Positions 47,028 to 55,028 are shown, counted from the first letter of the stretch. The stretch: DNA of 64,000 nucleotides from Rhodopseudomonas boonkerdii (GCF_021184025.1 NZ_CP036537.1:62001-126000), one strand, 5' to 3'. Notes: a model not told the origin generated them from the letters alone. Program-made: numbers and translations.

Positions 47028-47125
47028 GTAGGATGGGTTGAGCGCAGGCGCGACGCGAAAACTCATCGGCGGAGCTTGCCACGTCGTTCGGTCGATGGGG
47101 TTTCGCTTCGCTCAACCCATCCTAC
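47028..47125. repeat. palindromic repeat, family E, copy 2
   Basis: GTAGGATGGGTTGAGCG at the left and CGCTCAACCCATCCTAC at the right form a long perfect outer inverted repeat, with inner GCGAAAACTCATCG and CGATGGGGTTTCGC. It ends about 20 bp from the pseudouridine synthase stop. Confidence 0.8.
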
Positions 47126-47145
47126 GGCCTCGACGCTTTCTGCCC

Positions 47146-47907
47146 CTACTCCCCATTCCACCCACACGCCCGCATCCTCTGCTGCAGATGCGGCGGCACC
47201 GGTGCCGTCACCCGCACCGGATCCTTGTTGCGCGAGATCGGAATCACGATCTCCCGCGCATGCAGATGCAAGGTCGGCTCGCCGAAGCGGGGGCCATTGC
47301 CATAGATGTTGTCGCCGACGATCGGATAGCCCGATGCGGAGGTGTGCACGCGTAGCTGATGCGTGCGGCCAGTGACCGGCTCCAGCGCCAGCCAGCTCAT
47401 GCCGCCGCCGCGGCCCAGTACCTTGAAATTCGAGACCGATTTCAGTCCCTCCGGGTCCGGCTTCATCCACCAGCCGCGGTCCGCGTTGAGACGCCCGAGC
47501 GGCATGTCGATGACACCCTCGTCGGCCTCTGGCCCACCTTCCACCACCGCCCAATAGGTCTTGGAAATGCGGCTGTGCTTGAACAGGAGCCCCAGCGAGG
47601 CCGTGGCCTTGCGATGGCGGCCCAGCACCAGGCAGCCGGAGGTGTCGCGATCGAGCCGATGCGCGAGCACGGGCGGGCGCGGCAGGCCGTATTGCAGGAA
47701 CTTGAAGGAATTCTCCAAATTCGGCCCACCTTTGGGACCACGATGCACCGGCAAGCCGGCCGGCTTGTCGATTACCAGCATCAGGCCGTCCCGGTGCAGC
47801 ACCCGCGACAGAATGTCGGCTTCGGTCAGATCGCCGACAAGAGAGGGCTCGACGACCGCAATCGGCAGGGCGTCGACGTCACTTTCACTGGCATTACTTT
47901 GATTCAT
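47146..47907 (-). CDS. RluA-family pseudouridine synthase
   Basis: RNA pseudouridine synthase of 253 aa. The catalytic Asp is in AHRLDRDTSGCLVLGR, the RluA signature. LVIDKPAGLPVHRG and the C-terminal VTGRTHQLRVHTSASGYPIVGDNIYG complete the family pattern. No S4 domain is present. Target could be rRNA or tRNA. It is divergent from ftsY with only 28 bp between start codons, so promoters must overlap the coding starts. Confidence 0.9.
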   Translation of the reverse strand: MNQSNASESDVDALPIAVVEPSLVGDLTEADILSRVLHRDGLMLVIDKPAGLPVHRGPKGGPNLENSFKFLQYGLPRPPVLAHRLDRDTSGCLVLGRHRKATASLGLLFKHSRISKTYWAVVEGGPEADEGVIDMPLGRLNADRGWWMKPDPEGLKSVSNFKVLGRGGGMSWLALEPVTGRTHQLRVHTSASGYPIVGDNIYGNGPRFGEPTLHLHAREIVIPISRNKDPVRVTAPVPPHLQQRMRACGWNGE

Positions 47908-47935
47908 GGCGCGAAACGGCTAACACACCCCCGAC

Positions 47936-48880
47936 ATGAGCGACACTCCCCAAACGCCAAAACAGAGCTGGTGGCGACGGCTCTCCGACGGCCTGAAGCG
48001 TACATCGAGCTCGATCGGCTCGGCGGTGGCCGATCTCGTGACCAAGCGCAAGCTCGACCGCGCGATGCTCGAGGATATCGAGGACGTGCTGCTGCGCGCC
48101 GATCTCGGCTCCGACGTGGCCGCCCGCATCGCCAAGGCGGTCGGCCAGGGTCGCTTCGACAAGGCGATCTCCGCCGATGAAGTGAAGGCCGTTGTCGCCG
48201 CCGAGGTCGAGAAGGTGCTGGCGCCCGTCGCCAAGCCGCTCGAAATCGACGGCAGCAAGAAGCCCTTCGTCCTGCTCGTGGTCGGCGTCAACGGTTCCGG
48301 TAAGACCACCACCATCGGCAAGCTGGCCTCGAAACTCACTGCCGAAGGCCGCAAGGTGATGCTCGCCGCCGGCGACACGTTTCGCGCCGCGGCCATCGAG
48401 CAACTGAAGGTCTGGGGTGATCGCAACAAGGTGCCGGTGATCGCCGGAACACAGGGTTCGGACTCCGCAAGCCTCGCTTTCTCTGCCGTGACGGCTGCCC
48501 GCGACGACAATCGCGACGTGCTGCTGATCGACACCGCCGGCCGCCTGCAGAACAAGGCCGAGCTGATGAACGAGCTCGAAAAGGTCGTGCGCGTCATCAA
48601 GAAGGTGGACAGCACCGCGCCGCATGCGGTGCTGCTCGTGCTCGATGCCACGGTGGGACAAAACGCGCTGTCGCAGGTCGAGGCATTTCATCGTACGGCT
48701 GGCGTCACCGGCCTTGTCATGACCAAGCTCGACGGCACTGCCCGCGGCGGCATCCTCGTGGCGCTGGCGGAGAAATACAAGCTGCCGGTGCATTTCATCG
48801 GCGTCGGCGAAGGCATCGACGATCTCGCGCCATTCACGGCGAAAGATTTTGCGAAGGCTGTGGCCGGCATTGAGTCTTAG
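47936..48880 (+). CDS. ftsY: signal recognition particle receptor FtsY
   Basis: SRP-type GTPase of 314 aa docking ribosome-SRP complexes at the membrane. The N-domain (about 15-85) is followed by the G domain: VVGVNGSGKTTTIGKLA (G1), AAGDTFRAAAIEQLKVW, VLLIDTAGRLQNK (G3), VMTKLDGTARGG (G4) and FIGVGEGIDDL (G5). The acidic N-terminal A domain of enteric FtsY is reduced to about 15 residues, as usual in Alphaproteobacteria. Confidence 0.96.
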   Translation: MSDTPQTPKQSWWRRLSDGLKRTSSSIGSAVADLVTKRKLDRAMLEDIEDVLLRADLGSDVAARIAKAVGQGRFDKAISADEVKAVVAAEVEKVLAPVAKPLEIDGSKKPFVLLVVGVNGSGKTTTIGKLASKLTAEGRKVMLAAGDTFRAAAIEQLKVWGDRNKVPVIAGTQGSDSASLAFSAVTAARDDNRDVLLIDTAGRLQNKAELMNELEKVVRVIKKVDSTAPHAVLLVLDATVGQNALSQVEAFHRTAGVTGLVMTKLDGTARGGILVALAEKYKLPVHFIGVGEGIDDLAPFTAKDFAKAVAGIES

Positions 48881-48883
48881 CCG

Positions 48884-48995
48884 CCATCCTTCGAGACGCG
48901 CGCCCATTGGCGCGCTCCTCAGGATGAGGGTGGAGTGTGAGGTAAGAGCCCTCACCCTGAGGAGGCGCGAAGCGCCGTCTCGAAGGGCGAGGGCG
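48884..48995. repeat. paired-hairpin repeat, family A, copy 6 (inverted order)
   Basis: CATCCTTCGAGACGCGCGCC ... GGCGCGCTCCTCAGGATGAGG then GCCCTCACCCTGAGGAGGCG ... CGTCTCGAAGGGCGAGGGC. The right unit is built from the CCTTCGAGA-type arm, not the CATGG-type arm. It ends just before the yciB ribosome binding site. Confidence 0.85.
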
Positions 48996-49006
48996 TGAGA
49001 GGATCG

Positions 49007-49606
49007 ATGGACAAGCAACAACCGCATCCCCTGTTCAAGCTCGCCACCGAACTCGGGCCGCTGATCGTCTTCTTCGTGGCCAATTCGAAATTCGGCCTGT
49101 TCGCCGCCACCGGCGCCTTCATGGTGGCGATCGTGGCGGCGATGATCGCCTCCTATGTGGTGGTGAAGCATGTGCCGATCATGGCGATCGTCACGGCCTT
49201 CGTGGTGCTCGTGTTCGGCGGGCTGACACTGTGGCTGCATGACGAGACCTTCATCAAGGTGAAGCCGACCATCATCTATGGCCTGTTCGCCGTGGTGCTC
49301 GGCGGCGGCCTGCTATTCGGCCGCTCTTTCATCGCCATCATGTTCGATCAGGTCTTCAATCTCACGCCCGAAGGCTGGCGCGCGCTGACGCTGCGCTGGA
49401 CGCTGTTCTTCGCCGCCATGGCCGTACTGAACGAGGTAATCTGGCGCACCCAGAGCACCGATTTCTGGGTGACATTCAAGGCCTTCGGTGTGATCCCGAT
49501 CACCATGCTGTTCGCCGTCTTGCAGATGCCGCTGATCAAACGCCATGGCGCCGAGCCGGCAACGCTTGCCGAGAGCGAGCGCGATGCGGGTGATGTGACG
49601 AAATAG
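49007..49606 (+). CDS. yciB: inner-membrane protein YciB (septation protein A family)
   Basis: Polytopic membrane protein of 199 aa with about five or six helices. [20 protein letters not shown] is the family N-terminus, and the C-terminal [20 protein letters not shown] is conserved. YciB/IspA is linked to envelope integrity and septation in other bacteria. The ATG at 49007 with GAGAGG upstream is preferred over one at 48995. The adjacency with ftsY is common in this group. Its stop directly abuts that of the convergent enoyl-CoA hydratase gene. Confidence 0.92.
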   Translation: MDKQQPHPLFKLATELGPLIVFFVANSKFGLFAATGAFMVAIVAAMIASYVVVKHVPIMAIVTAFVVLVFGGLTLWLHDETFIKVKPTIIYGLFAVVLGGGLLFGRSFIAIMFDQVFNLTPEGWRALTLRWTLFFAAMAVLNEVIWRTQSTDFWVTFKAFGVIPITMLFAVLQMPLIKRHGAEPATLAESERDAGDVTK

Positions 49607-50398
49607 TCACCGGCCCTCGAAGACCGGCACGCGACGGTCCACCCATGCGTCCAGGCCTTCGCCGAGATCGTGGGTCGGCGCCATCCGCGCAAATTGCTCG
49701 CACTCGACTTCAAGCCCTTCACCGATCGACAGATTGATCCCCCGCGTCACCGCGGTAATCACGCCGGTTACCGCAAGCGGCGAATGGCGCAGGATGCGCT
49801 GTGCCAGATCATGTGCCGCAGACAGCAACCGGTGATGCGGCACTACCTTATTGACGAGACCGATCTGCAGCGCGTGGGCGGGTGAAAAACTATCGCCGGT
49901 CAGCAGCAATTCCAGCCCGCGCTTGCGGCCGGCGAGCCGCGGCAGGCGCTGGGTGCCGCCAAAGGTTGGCGGCATGCCGAGCCTGATTTCGGGCTTGGCG
50001 AAAGTCGCCTGCTCACTGGCCACCGCCAGATGCACGGCCTCGGCGATCTCGCAGCCGCCGCCATAAGCGAGACCGTTAATCGCCGCGATGACCGGCTTGG
50101 GAAAGGCCTCCAGCCGCGCGGTCATCGCCTGCCCGCGGCGGACGAATTGGCGCAGTGCTTCCTGCGTTCCCCGCTTCACACTGTCCCTGAATTCCGGGAT
50201 ATCCGCGCCAGCGGAAAATGCTTGCTCGCCCGCGCCTGTGAGAATCATGGCACGGATATGGTCGGTCAGTTCAATCTGGTCGAGCAGTGCCATTAGGCGA
50301 TCGATCAACGCGTAATTCATCGCATTGAGCTGGTCAGGACGGTTGAGCGTCAACAGTGCGACGTCCCGATCGACGCGCATGGTCACGAATTCGGTCAT
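49607..50398 (-). CDS. enoyl-CoA hydratase/isomerase family protein
   Basis: Crotonase-fold protein of 263 aa. Oxyanion-hole segments are AFSAGADIPEF and NGLAYGGGCEIAEAV. The two Glu expected in hydratases are present (GGGCE and AKPEIRLGMPPTFGGTQRLPR). It probably hydrates 2-enoyl-CoAs in fatty acid or amino acid breakdown. GGAGCTTGAT precedes the ATG. It is divergent from a TetR regulator that is likely to control it. Confidence 0.9.
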   Translation of the reverse strand: MTEFVTMRVDRDVALLTLNRPDQLNAMNYALIDRLMALLDQIELTDHIRAMILTGAGEQAFSAGADIPEFRDSVKRGTQEALRQFVRRGQAMTARLEAFPKPVIAAINGLAYGGGCEIAEAVHLAVASEQATFAKPEIRLGMPPTFGGTQRLPRLAGRKRGLELLLTGDSFSPAHALQIGLVNKVVPHHRLLSAAHDLAQRILRHSPLAVTGVITAVTRGINLSIGEGLEVECEQFARMAPTHDLGEGLDAWVDRRVPVFEGR

Positions 50399-50451
50399 AT
50401 CAAGCTCCGGTCTTGCGATCTGCGCGCGATCGTAAGAAGCTTGGCTCTTCG

Positions 50452-50475
50452 TGTATATTCACTGGGCAGTATACA
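50452..50475. promoter_or_regulatory. probable TetR operator
   Basis: TGTATA and TATACA in inverted orientation around 12 bases, 7 bp before the TetR start codon and 54 bp from the divergent enoyl-CoA hydratase start. Site position and symmetry are those of an autoregulatory TetR operator controlling both genes; inferred. Confidence 0.5.
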
Positions 50476-50482
50476 TCCGGCC

Positions 50483-51064
50483 ATGACCGCCAGACCGACC
50501 AAGGACCGTATCGTCGCAGCCGCCAGCAAGCTGTTCTATGACGAGGGAATTCGCGGCGTCAGCGTCGATGCCGTAGCCGAGAAGGCCGGCGTCACCAAAC
50601 GGACGTTGTACTATCACTTCAAGAGCAAGGACGACCTGATCGCCGCCTATCTCGAAGGGCGCGACCAGCCGAATCTCGCATTGTTCAAGCGCTGGTTCGA
50701 CGAGGCCGTTGGCGGGCTGGCTGCGAAAGTGCAAGCCATCTTCGACAATCTCGCGCGGGCGGCGCGGCACCCGAAATGGCGCGGCTGCGGCTTTCTGCGA
50801 ACGTCAGCCGAACTGGCCAATATGCCCGGCCATCCCGCGATGAAGATCGGCGCTGCGCACAAGAAGAAATTCGAAGCGTGGCTGCAGGCGGAGTTCGAAG
50901 CGGCCAAACTATCGGATGCGCCGTTGCTTGCGCGACACGTCGCGCTTCTGCTCGACGGATCATTCGCGACAGTGCTGCTGCACAGGGACCCTGCTTACAT
51001 GGAAGCAGCAGGTCTTGCTGCGCACAAGCTTGTCAGCGCCGCGAAACCGAAGCGGCGCTCTTGA
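50483..51064 (+). CDS. TetR/AcrR-family transcriptional regulator
   Basis: DNA-binding repressor of 193 aa. The N-terminal helix-turn-helix (about 8-55) is TKDRIVAAASKLFYDEGIRGVSVDAVAEKAGVTKRTLYYHFKSKDDLI, followed by an all-helical ligand domain. The ATG at 50483 fits the family; the open frame from 50441 would cover the probable operator. Divergent from an enoyl-CoA hydratase, so an acyl-CoA or fatty acid ligand is a fair guess. Confidence 0.9.
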   Translation: MTARPTKDRIVAAASKLFYDEGIRGVSVDAVAEKAGVTKRTLYYHFKSKDDLIAAYLEGRDQPNLALFKRWFDEAVGGLAAKVQAIFDNLARAARHPKWRGCGFLRTSAELANMPGHPAMKIGAAHKKKFEAWLQAEFEAAKLSDAPLLARHVALLLDGSFATVLLHRDPAYMEAAGLAAHKLVSAAKPKRRS

Positions 51065-51093
51065 ATTCACATTCGATCGCGGAAGAGCTTGAG

Positions 51094-51209
51094 GCCATCC
51101 TTCGAGACGCGGCCTAAGATGGCCGCTCCTCAGGATGAGGAAAGAGCATAGCGCTATAGAAGACCCTCATGGTGAGGAGCCCGCACAGCGGGCGTCTCGA
51201 CGCCATGCA
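51094..51209. repeat. paired-hairpin repeat, family A, copy 7
   Basis: CCATCCTTCGAGACGCGGCC ... GGCCGCTCCTCAGGATGAGG then ACCCTCATGGTGAGGAGCCCGC ... GCGGGCGTCTCGACGCCATG. It is the last family member in the window. Confidence 0.85.
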
Positions 51210-51265
51210 GACCGAGCACTATCCTCATCCATGGGTTCCCCTGCGCAAAATGCAGGGAGAAAGAT

Positions 51266-52012
51266 TCACACAGCCAGCGTACCGGCCTTTGCTGCGGCGT
51301 AGCGTTCGGCGACCTTGGTCCAGTTCACCGTATTCCACCAGGCCTTCAGATAGTCCGCGCGTCGGTTCTGGTAGGAGAGATAGTAAGCGTGCTCCCACAC
51401 GTCGTTGCCCATCAGCGCGCGCTTGCCGTCTATGATCGGATTGTCCTGGTTCGGACGCGTCTCGATAGACAGCTTGCCGGCCTTGTCGACGATCACAAAA
51501 ACCCAGCCGGAACCGAACTGACGACCGCCGGCCGCATTGAAGTCGGTCTGGAATTTTTCCATGCCGCCAAGATCGCGATCGATGGCGGCAAGTACCTCGC
51601 CTTCCGGCTTGCCGCCATTCGGGCCCATGATCTGCCAGAACATGGTGTGATTGGCATGGCCGCCAAGATTGTTGCGCACGCCGGTGCGGATATTATCCGG
51701 CACGCTGTTAAGATTGCCGAGCACCTCGACGACCGGTTTCTCGCCGAGCATCGGATTGTCCTTGGCAAAAGTGTTGAGATTGGCGACGAAGGCCGAGTGA
51801 TGCCGGCCGTGATGGATTTCCATCGTCTTGGCGTCGATATGCGGCTCGAACGCATTCACCGGATAGGTAAGCGGCGGCAACACGAAAGGCGCGGTGCCGG
51901 CCGGCGCTGCCGCAGGCGCAGCGGCCTGGGCAAAAGCGAGGCGTGGCGCGGCGACCGCGGCAGCCATGCCGGTCGCAGCGAACATCAAGTGGCGTCGGGA
52001 CATCGATGGCAT
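51266..52012 (-). CDS. Fe/Mn superoxide dismutase with Tat signal
   Basis: Superoxide dismutase of 248 aa. The N-terminus SMSRRHLMFAATGMAAAVAAPRLAFA is a twin-arginine export signal, followed by an Ala/Pro linker. The SOD alpha-hairpin and C-terminal domains are complete: metal ligands in MEIHHGRHHSAF, GHANHTMFWQIM, and the final Asp-His pair in NDVWEHAYYLSYQN. The gene would place an Fe- or Mn-SOD in the periplasm, loaded with metal in the cytoplasm. ATG at 52012 has GGAG seven bases upstream. An upstream ATG (52087) would bury the Tat signal. Confidence 0.92.
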   Translation of the reverse strand: MPSMSRRHLMFAATGMAAAVAAPRLAFAQAAAPAAAPAGTAPFVLPPLTYPVNAFEPHIDAKTMEIHHGRHHSAFVANLNTFAKDNPMLGEKPVVEVLGNLNSVPDNIRTGVRNNLGGHANHTMFWQIMGPNGGKPEGEVLAAIDRDLGGMEKFQTDFNAAGGRQFGSGWVFVIVDKAGKLSIETRPNQDNPIIDGKRALMGNDVWEHAYYLSYQNRRADYLKAWWNTVNWTKVAERYAAAKAGTLAV

Positions 52013-52152
52013 GGGGGCTTCTCCTCGGTTTTGCTGGCCGTCACATGCGGCCTTGGCAACTACGTGCGGTTGATGTGCCAGTTTCATATGCGGTCATTGT
52101 GACGCAGCGGCGCAATGGCATCACGTCCCGGAGAGGTCGAAGCGCCTCAAGC

Positions 52153-52179
52153 AAAACGGCCGGGATCTCTCCCGGCCGT
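52153..52179 (-). terminator. rho-independent terminator of the OmpA-like gene
   Basis: On the minus strand ACGGCCGGG, loop AGAGAT, CCCGGCCGT, then TTTTGC: a perfect 9-bp stem starting 19 bp after the stop codon. Confidence 0.85.
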
Positions 52180-52197
52180 CGGTATCCAGCAACTTGC

Positions 52198-54249
52198 TCA
52201 GCGGCGTGGCGGAGCCGTACCCGGGGGCGGCGGCGGCAGCGAGGCCTGACCGCCGTTGAGCAGCGGGGTGATGTTGCGGATGGTCACGCGGCGGTTCTGA
52301 CGCTCCGGACCGTCGGTCTGGATCTTCAGATACTGCTCGCCATAGCCTTGCGACGTCAGGTTCTCCGGGGGCACCTGGAACTGCTGGGTCAGCAACTCGG
52401 CCGCCGCTTCCGCGCGACGATCCGACAGCGACAGATTGTCGATGTCGGAGCCGACCGCGTCGGTGTGGCCCTCGATTAGGAACACCGCCTTCGGATTGCG
52501 CGAGATGGCACGGTTCAGGCCATCGGCGATCACCTGCAGTTTCGACGCCTGGTCGGGCGAGATGGTCCAGGAGCCGGTATCGAAGTTGATCGAATCCAGA
52601 TCGATCGACGGCATGCGCTGGCGCACCATCGGGCTGTAGCGGATTTCATCCAGCGTATAGCGGCGCTCGATGCGATCCACAGGCGGTGCGATCAGCGTGT
52701 CGTAGACCAGCTCCGGCGAGGCCTGATCGTAGTCCACGATGTAGCGATTCTGCGGGATGCGGATCACCGGCGGCGGCAGATCGACATAGAAGTTGCCGGG
52801 ACCACGCGGATCGCGGAACGAATTGTCGATGATGATGATCTCCTGCCCGTTGCGATCCCTGCGGATGCGGCGCAGCAGCTGGCCGTCGCGGCCGACCACC
52901 GTGATGATCTGCGAGCCGTCCGGCCGCACGATGATGGTGCGATCGTCACCACCGACACGTTCGGTGCGGATGTCGCGCGCCCCATAGCGGAAGCGATCGA
53001 GTTCGTTGTGGCGGATGAAGGCCTGTCCGGTCGGATCCTGCACGATGATGCGCCCAGGTTCCGTATAGACGGTGCGCCCGCCTTCCTGGCGTTCGCTACG
53101 CTGACCGCGGAAATCCTCCAGACGGCGCGGTCCTTGCGGAGCGGCACCGGGTGCGATCGGCGTCAGGGTCGCCGCTGGCGGCGGCGCGGGCGGGATCGGC
53201 GCGGTCACCTGCGGAGCCGGCGGCTGCACGACCTTGATATTGCCCCCGCCGGGAGCGACCACGACAGGCGCGGCACTCGGCGTGGCTGGCGGAGCGGCTG
53301 CCGCGGGTGGGGCGGCGGGCACCGCCGGAGCGGGTGGAGCGCCAGGCGCGGCCGCATTCGGCGGGGTCGACGGGGCCCCCGGTGCGCCAGGCGCACCCGG
53401 ACCGCCGGAACGACGGCCTTCGCGACCCTCACGGCCTTCCGGTCCGCCTGGACGACCCGTGGGCGGCGTGCCGGCGGGCGGCGTTGCCGAAGGCGCGGGC
53501 GCTGCCGCAGGCGGCGTGGCGGCTGCTGGAGGCGTTGCCGGAGCCGCCGCGGGCGGCGGCGCCGGACGGGCAGCTGGCGGTGTCACGGGCTGGGCGGGAG
53601 TCTGAGCGGCAGGTGGCGTAGCCGGAGGAACCGGACGCGCACCAGGCTCGCGCCGCTCGCCGGGTTCACGGCGTTCACCGCTCGGACCTTCCCTGCGTTC
53701 GCCGCCGGGGGGTTCACGGCGCTCGGGGCGTGCGGCGGGAGGCGTCGGGGCAGCCGGCGGCTCGGCGCGCGGCGCCGGTGCGGCAGCCGGAGGTGCGGGC
53801 GGCGTCGGGCGTGGGGTCGGTGCAGCCTCGGGAGCCGGGCGCGGCTGAGCAGCCGCAGGAGGCGCGGGTGGGGTCGGACGCGGCGCTGCTGGCGGCTCGG
53901 CACGTGGCGCTGGCGCGGCAGCCGGAGGCGCGGGTGGGCGTGGCGCTGCTGGAGGTTCGGCGCGCGGCGCTGGCGCCGCGGCGGGAGGCGGAGCCGGACG
54001 GGCGGCGGGCGGCGCCTCACGCGGATGAGGTTCGCGCGGTGGGGCGCCGGCACCCGCCGGCGGCGCAGGACGCGCGGCTGGTGGCGGTCCCTTTGGGGGC
54101 TCCTTGCGTTGTTCGCCCTCCGCAGCGGGGGGCGCCGCCTGCGCGAGCAGGACGGGTGCATCGCTGCTCGATGCATGAGATGCAGTGACTGCAATCTGCG
54201 TTACTCCGAACGCAGTTGTCGCCAGCAGGACGAGACGAAGTTTTGTCAT
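52198..54249 (-). CDS. large Pro/Ala-rich exported protein with C-terminal OmpA-like domain
   Basis: Envelope protein of 683 aa. Signal peptide about 1-26. Residues 36-370 are a low-complexity Pro/Ala region, with APRAEPPAAP repeated at about 94, 114 and 159, a charged GERREP cluster near 183-202 and a short collagen-like GAPGAPGAP run near 290. A middle region (about 385-560) has repeated basic and beta-type strands. The C-terminal OmpA-like peptidoglycan-binding domain (about 560-665) has FLIEGHTDAVGSDIDNLSLSDRRAEAAAELL and RVTIRNITPLL. It probably anchors the envelope through peptidoglycan. Bradyrhizobium relatives carry similar proteins with variable Pro-rich length. Confidence 0.88.
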   Translation of the reverse strand: MTKLRLVLLATTAFGVTQIAVTASHASSSDAPVLLAQAAPPAAEGEQRKEPPKGPPPAARPAPPAGAGAPPREPHPREAPPAARPAPPPAAAPAPRAEPPAAPRPPAPPAAAPAPRAEPPAAPRPTPPAPPAAAQPRPAPEAAPTPRPTPPAPPAAAPAPRAEPPAAPTPPAARPERREPPGGERREGPSGERREPGERREPGARPVPPATPPAAQTPAQPVTPPAARPAPPPAAAPATPPAAATPPAAAPAPSATPPAGTPPTGRPGGPEGREGREGRRSGGPGAPGAPGAPSTPPNAAAPGAPPAPAVPAAPPAAAAPPATPSAAPVVVAPGGGNIKVVQPPAPQVTAPIPPAPPPAATLTPIAPGAAPQGPRRLEDFRGQRSERQEGGRTVYTEPGRIIVQDPTGQAFIRHNELDRFRYGARDIRTERVGGDDRTIIVRPDGSQIITVVGRDGQLLRRIRRDRNGQEIIIIDNSFRDPRGPGNFYVDLPPPVIRIPQNRYIVDYDQASPELVYDTLIAPPVDRIERRYTLDEIRYSPMVRQRMPSIDLDSINFDTGSWTISPDQASKLQVIADGLNRAISRNPKAVFLIEGHTDAVGSDIDNLSLSDRRAEAAAELLTQQFQVPPENLTSQGYGEQYLKIQTDGPERQNRRVTIRNITPLLNGGQASLPPPPPGTAPPRR

Positions 54250-54391
54250 GATGAGCTAGGGCCCCTCGCTAAGAACAGGTCGGCAAAAATCATTTTATCA
54301 GCCGAACAAATCGGCAGATCGATGAACGAATAAGCATGGGGCCGGAATGTGGCGGCCCGCAAAGCCACAGTCGTATTTATTTCACGCAGAA

Positions 54392-54431
54392 CAAAGGCCC
54401 GAACGCACATTGTTCATGGCACGTTCAGGCC
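54392..54431 (-). terminator. rho-independent terminator after the small Pro-rich gene
   Basis: On the minus strand GGCCTGAACG pairs with CGTTCGGGCC (one G-U) around a 16-base loop, followed by TTTGTTC, just downstream of the 54438 stop. The remaining sequence to 54249 shows no gene. Confidence 0.6.
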
Positions 54432-54437
54432 GTTTAT

Positions 54438-54689
54438 TTAGTAGCGGCATCCGGACATCACCGCCGGTGGCTGCTGTCCCGGCACCTCGTCCGGATTTGG
54501 CATCGGAATATCCGCGGGTAGATCGCCCGGTAACTCATCCGGTCGCGAAGGCTCGCCCGGCTCCCTCATAGGCGGCGGCACTTCCGGACGCGGATTGCCT
54601 GGCGGGCTTTCCTGCGGCGGCTCCGAAGGCTTGCCCGGCGGAAGCGGCGGGTCCTCGACAGGCTTGTTACCAGATTCTACGCGGCTCAT
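54438..54689 (-). CDS. small Pro-rich acidic protein, hypothetical
   Basis: 83 residues, about one third Pro, with many Glu/Asp and no hydrophobic segment: VEDPPLPPGKPSEPPQESPPGN, then similar blocks. Probably disordered. The start overlaps the preceding gene's stop (ATGA), which supports real coupled translation. I do not recognise a family with known function. Placed in a two-gene unit with an EcfG-type promoter, it is probably induced by general stress. Confidence 0.65.
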   Translation of the reverse strand: MSRVESGNKPVEDPPLPPGKPSEPPQESPPGNPRPEVPPPMREPGEPSRPDELPGDLPADIPMPNPDEVPGQQPPAVMSGCRY

Positions 54690-54892
54690 CGGGTCGCAAC
54701 CTTATCGGCGAAGACTGACATCGTGCCGCTCGCGAGAGCGTAGGTTTGGTTGTCCGCATCGGCAGCACAATCGATACAGACGGCCATCGGACGGGCACGA
54801 AGCTTTTCACCGTCGATGACGAGCAGGTCGAGATTGCCTCTCTTCATCAATCCCGAGGAACGTTCGGTATCGCGAGCACTGTCATTCGCCAT
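54686..54892 (-). CDS. small hypothetical protein in a stress-type operon
   Basis: 68 residues. ANDSARDTERSSGLMKRGNLDLLVIDGEKLRARPMAVCIDCAADADNQTYALASG. It contains a Cys pair CxxC (VCIDCAA), which may bind metal. The ATG follows AAGGGAG by about seven bases, and an EcfG-type promoter is 23 bp upstream. The frame is open to 55012 but upstream codons cover the promoter. Family unknown. Confidence 0.65.
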   Translation of the reverse strand: MANDSARDTERSSGLMKRGNLDLLVIDGEKLRARPMAVCIDCAADADNQTYALASGTMSVFADKVATR

Positions 54893-54914
54893 ATGCGTTC
54901 TCCCTTGTGGAGGT

Positions 54915-54939
54915 AACGGATGCGAGCAGACGATGTTCC
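54915..54939 (-). promoter_or_regulatory. EcfG-type (general stress sigma factor) promoter
   Basis: On the minus strand: GGAAC (54939-54935), 16-base spacer, CGTT (54918-54915), a full consensus match. The 68-aa gene starts 23 bp after the -10 element, leaving just room for a leader with a ribosome binding site. Confidence 0.6.
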
Positions 54940-55028
54940 CGGCACGACCGGACGGCTCCGGGATTTGACAGCGGATCAGGAACCCCCCATCACGAATCAT
55001 GCGCGTCATCACACCGGGGGAACATTCA

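Noticed and set aside
47894..49240. Minus-strand frame of about 450 codons
   Set aside because: Antisense to ftsY and the yciB start and runs through repeat family A copy 6.
28084..51209. CRISPR array
   Set aside because: The repeats are dispersed, palindromic, about 100 bp long and lie singly in gene gaps; there are no regularly spaced short repeats and no cas genes.
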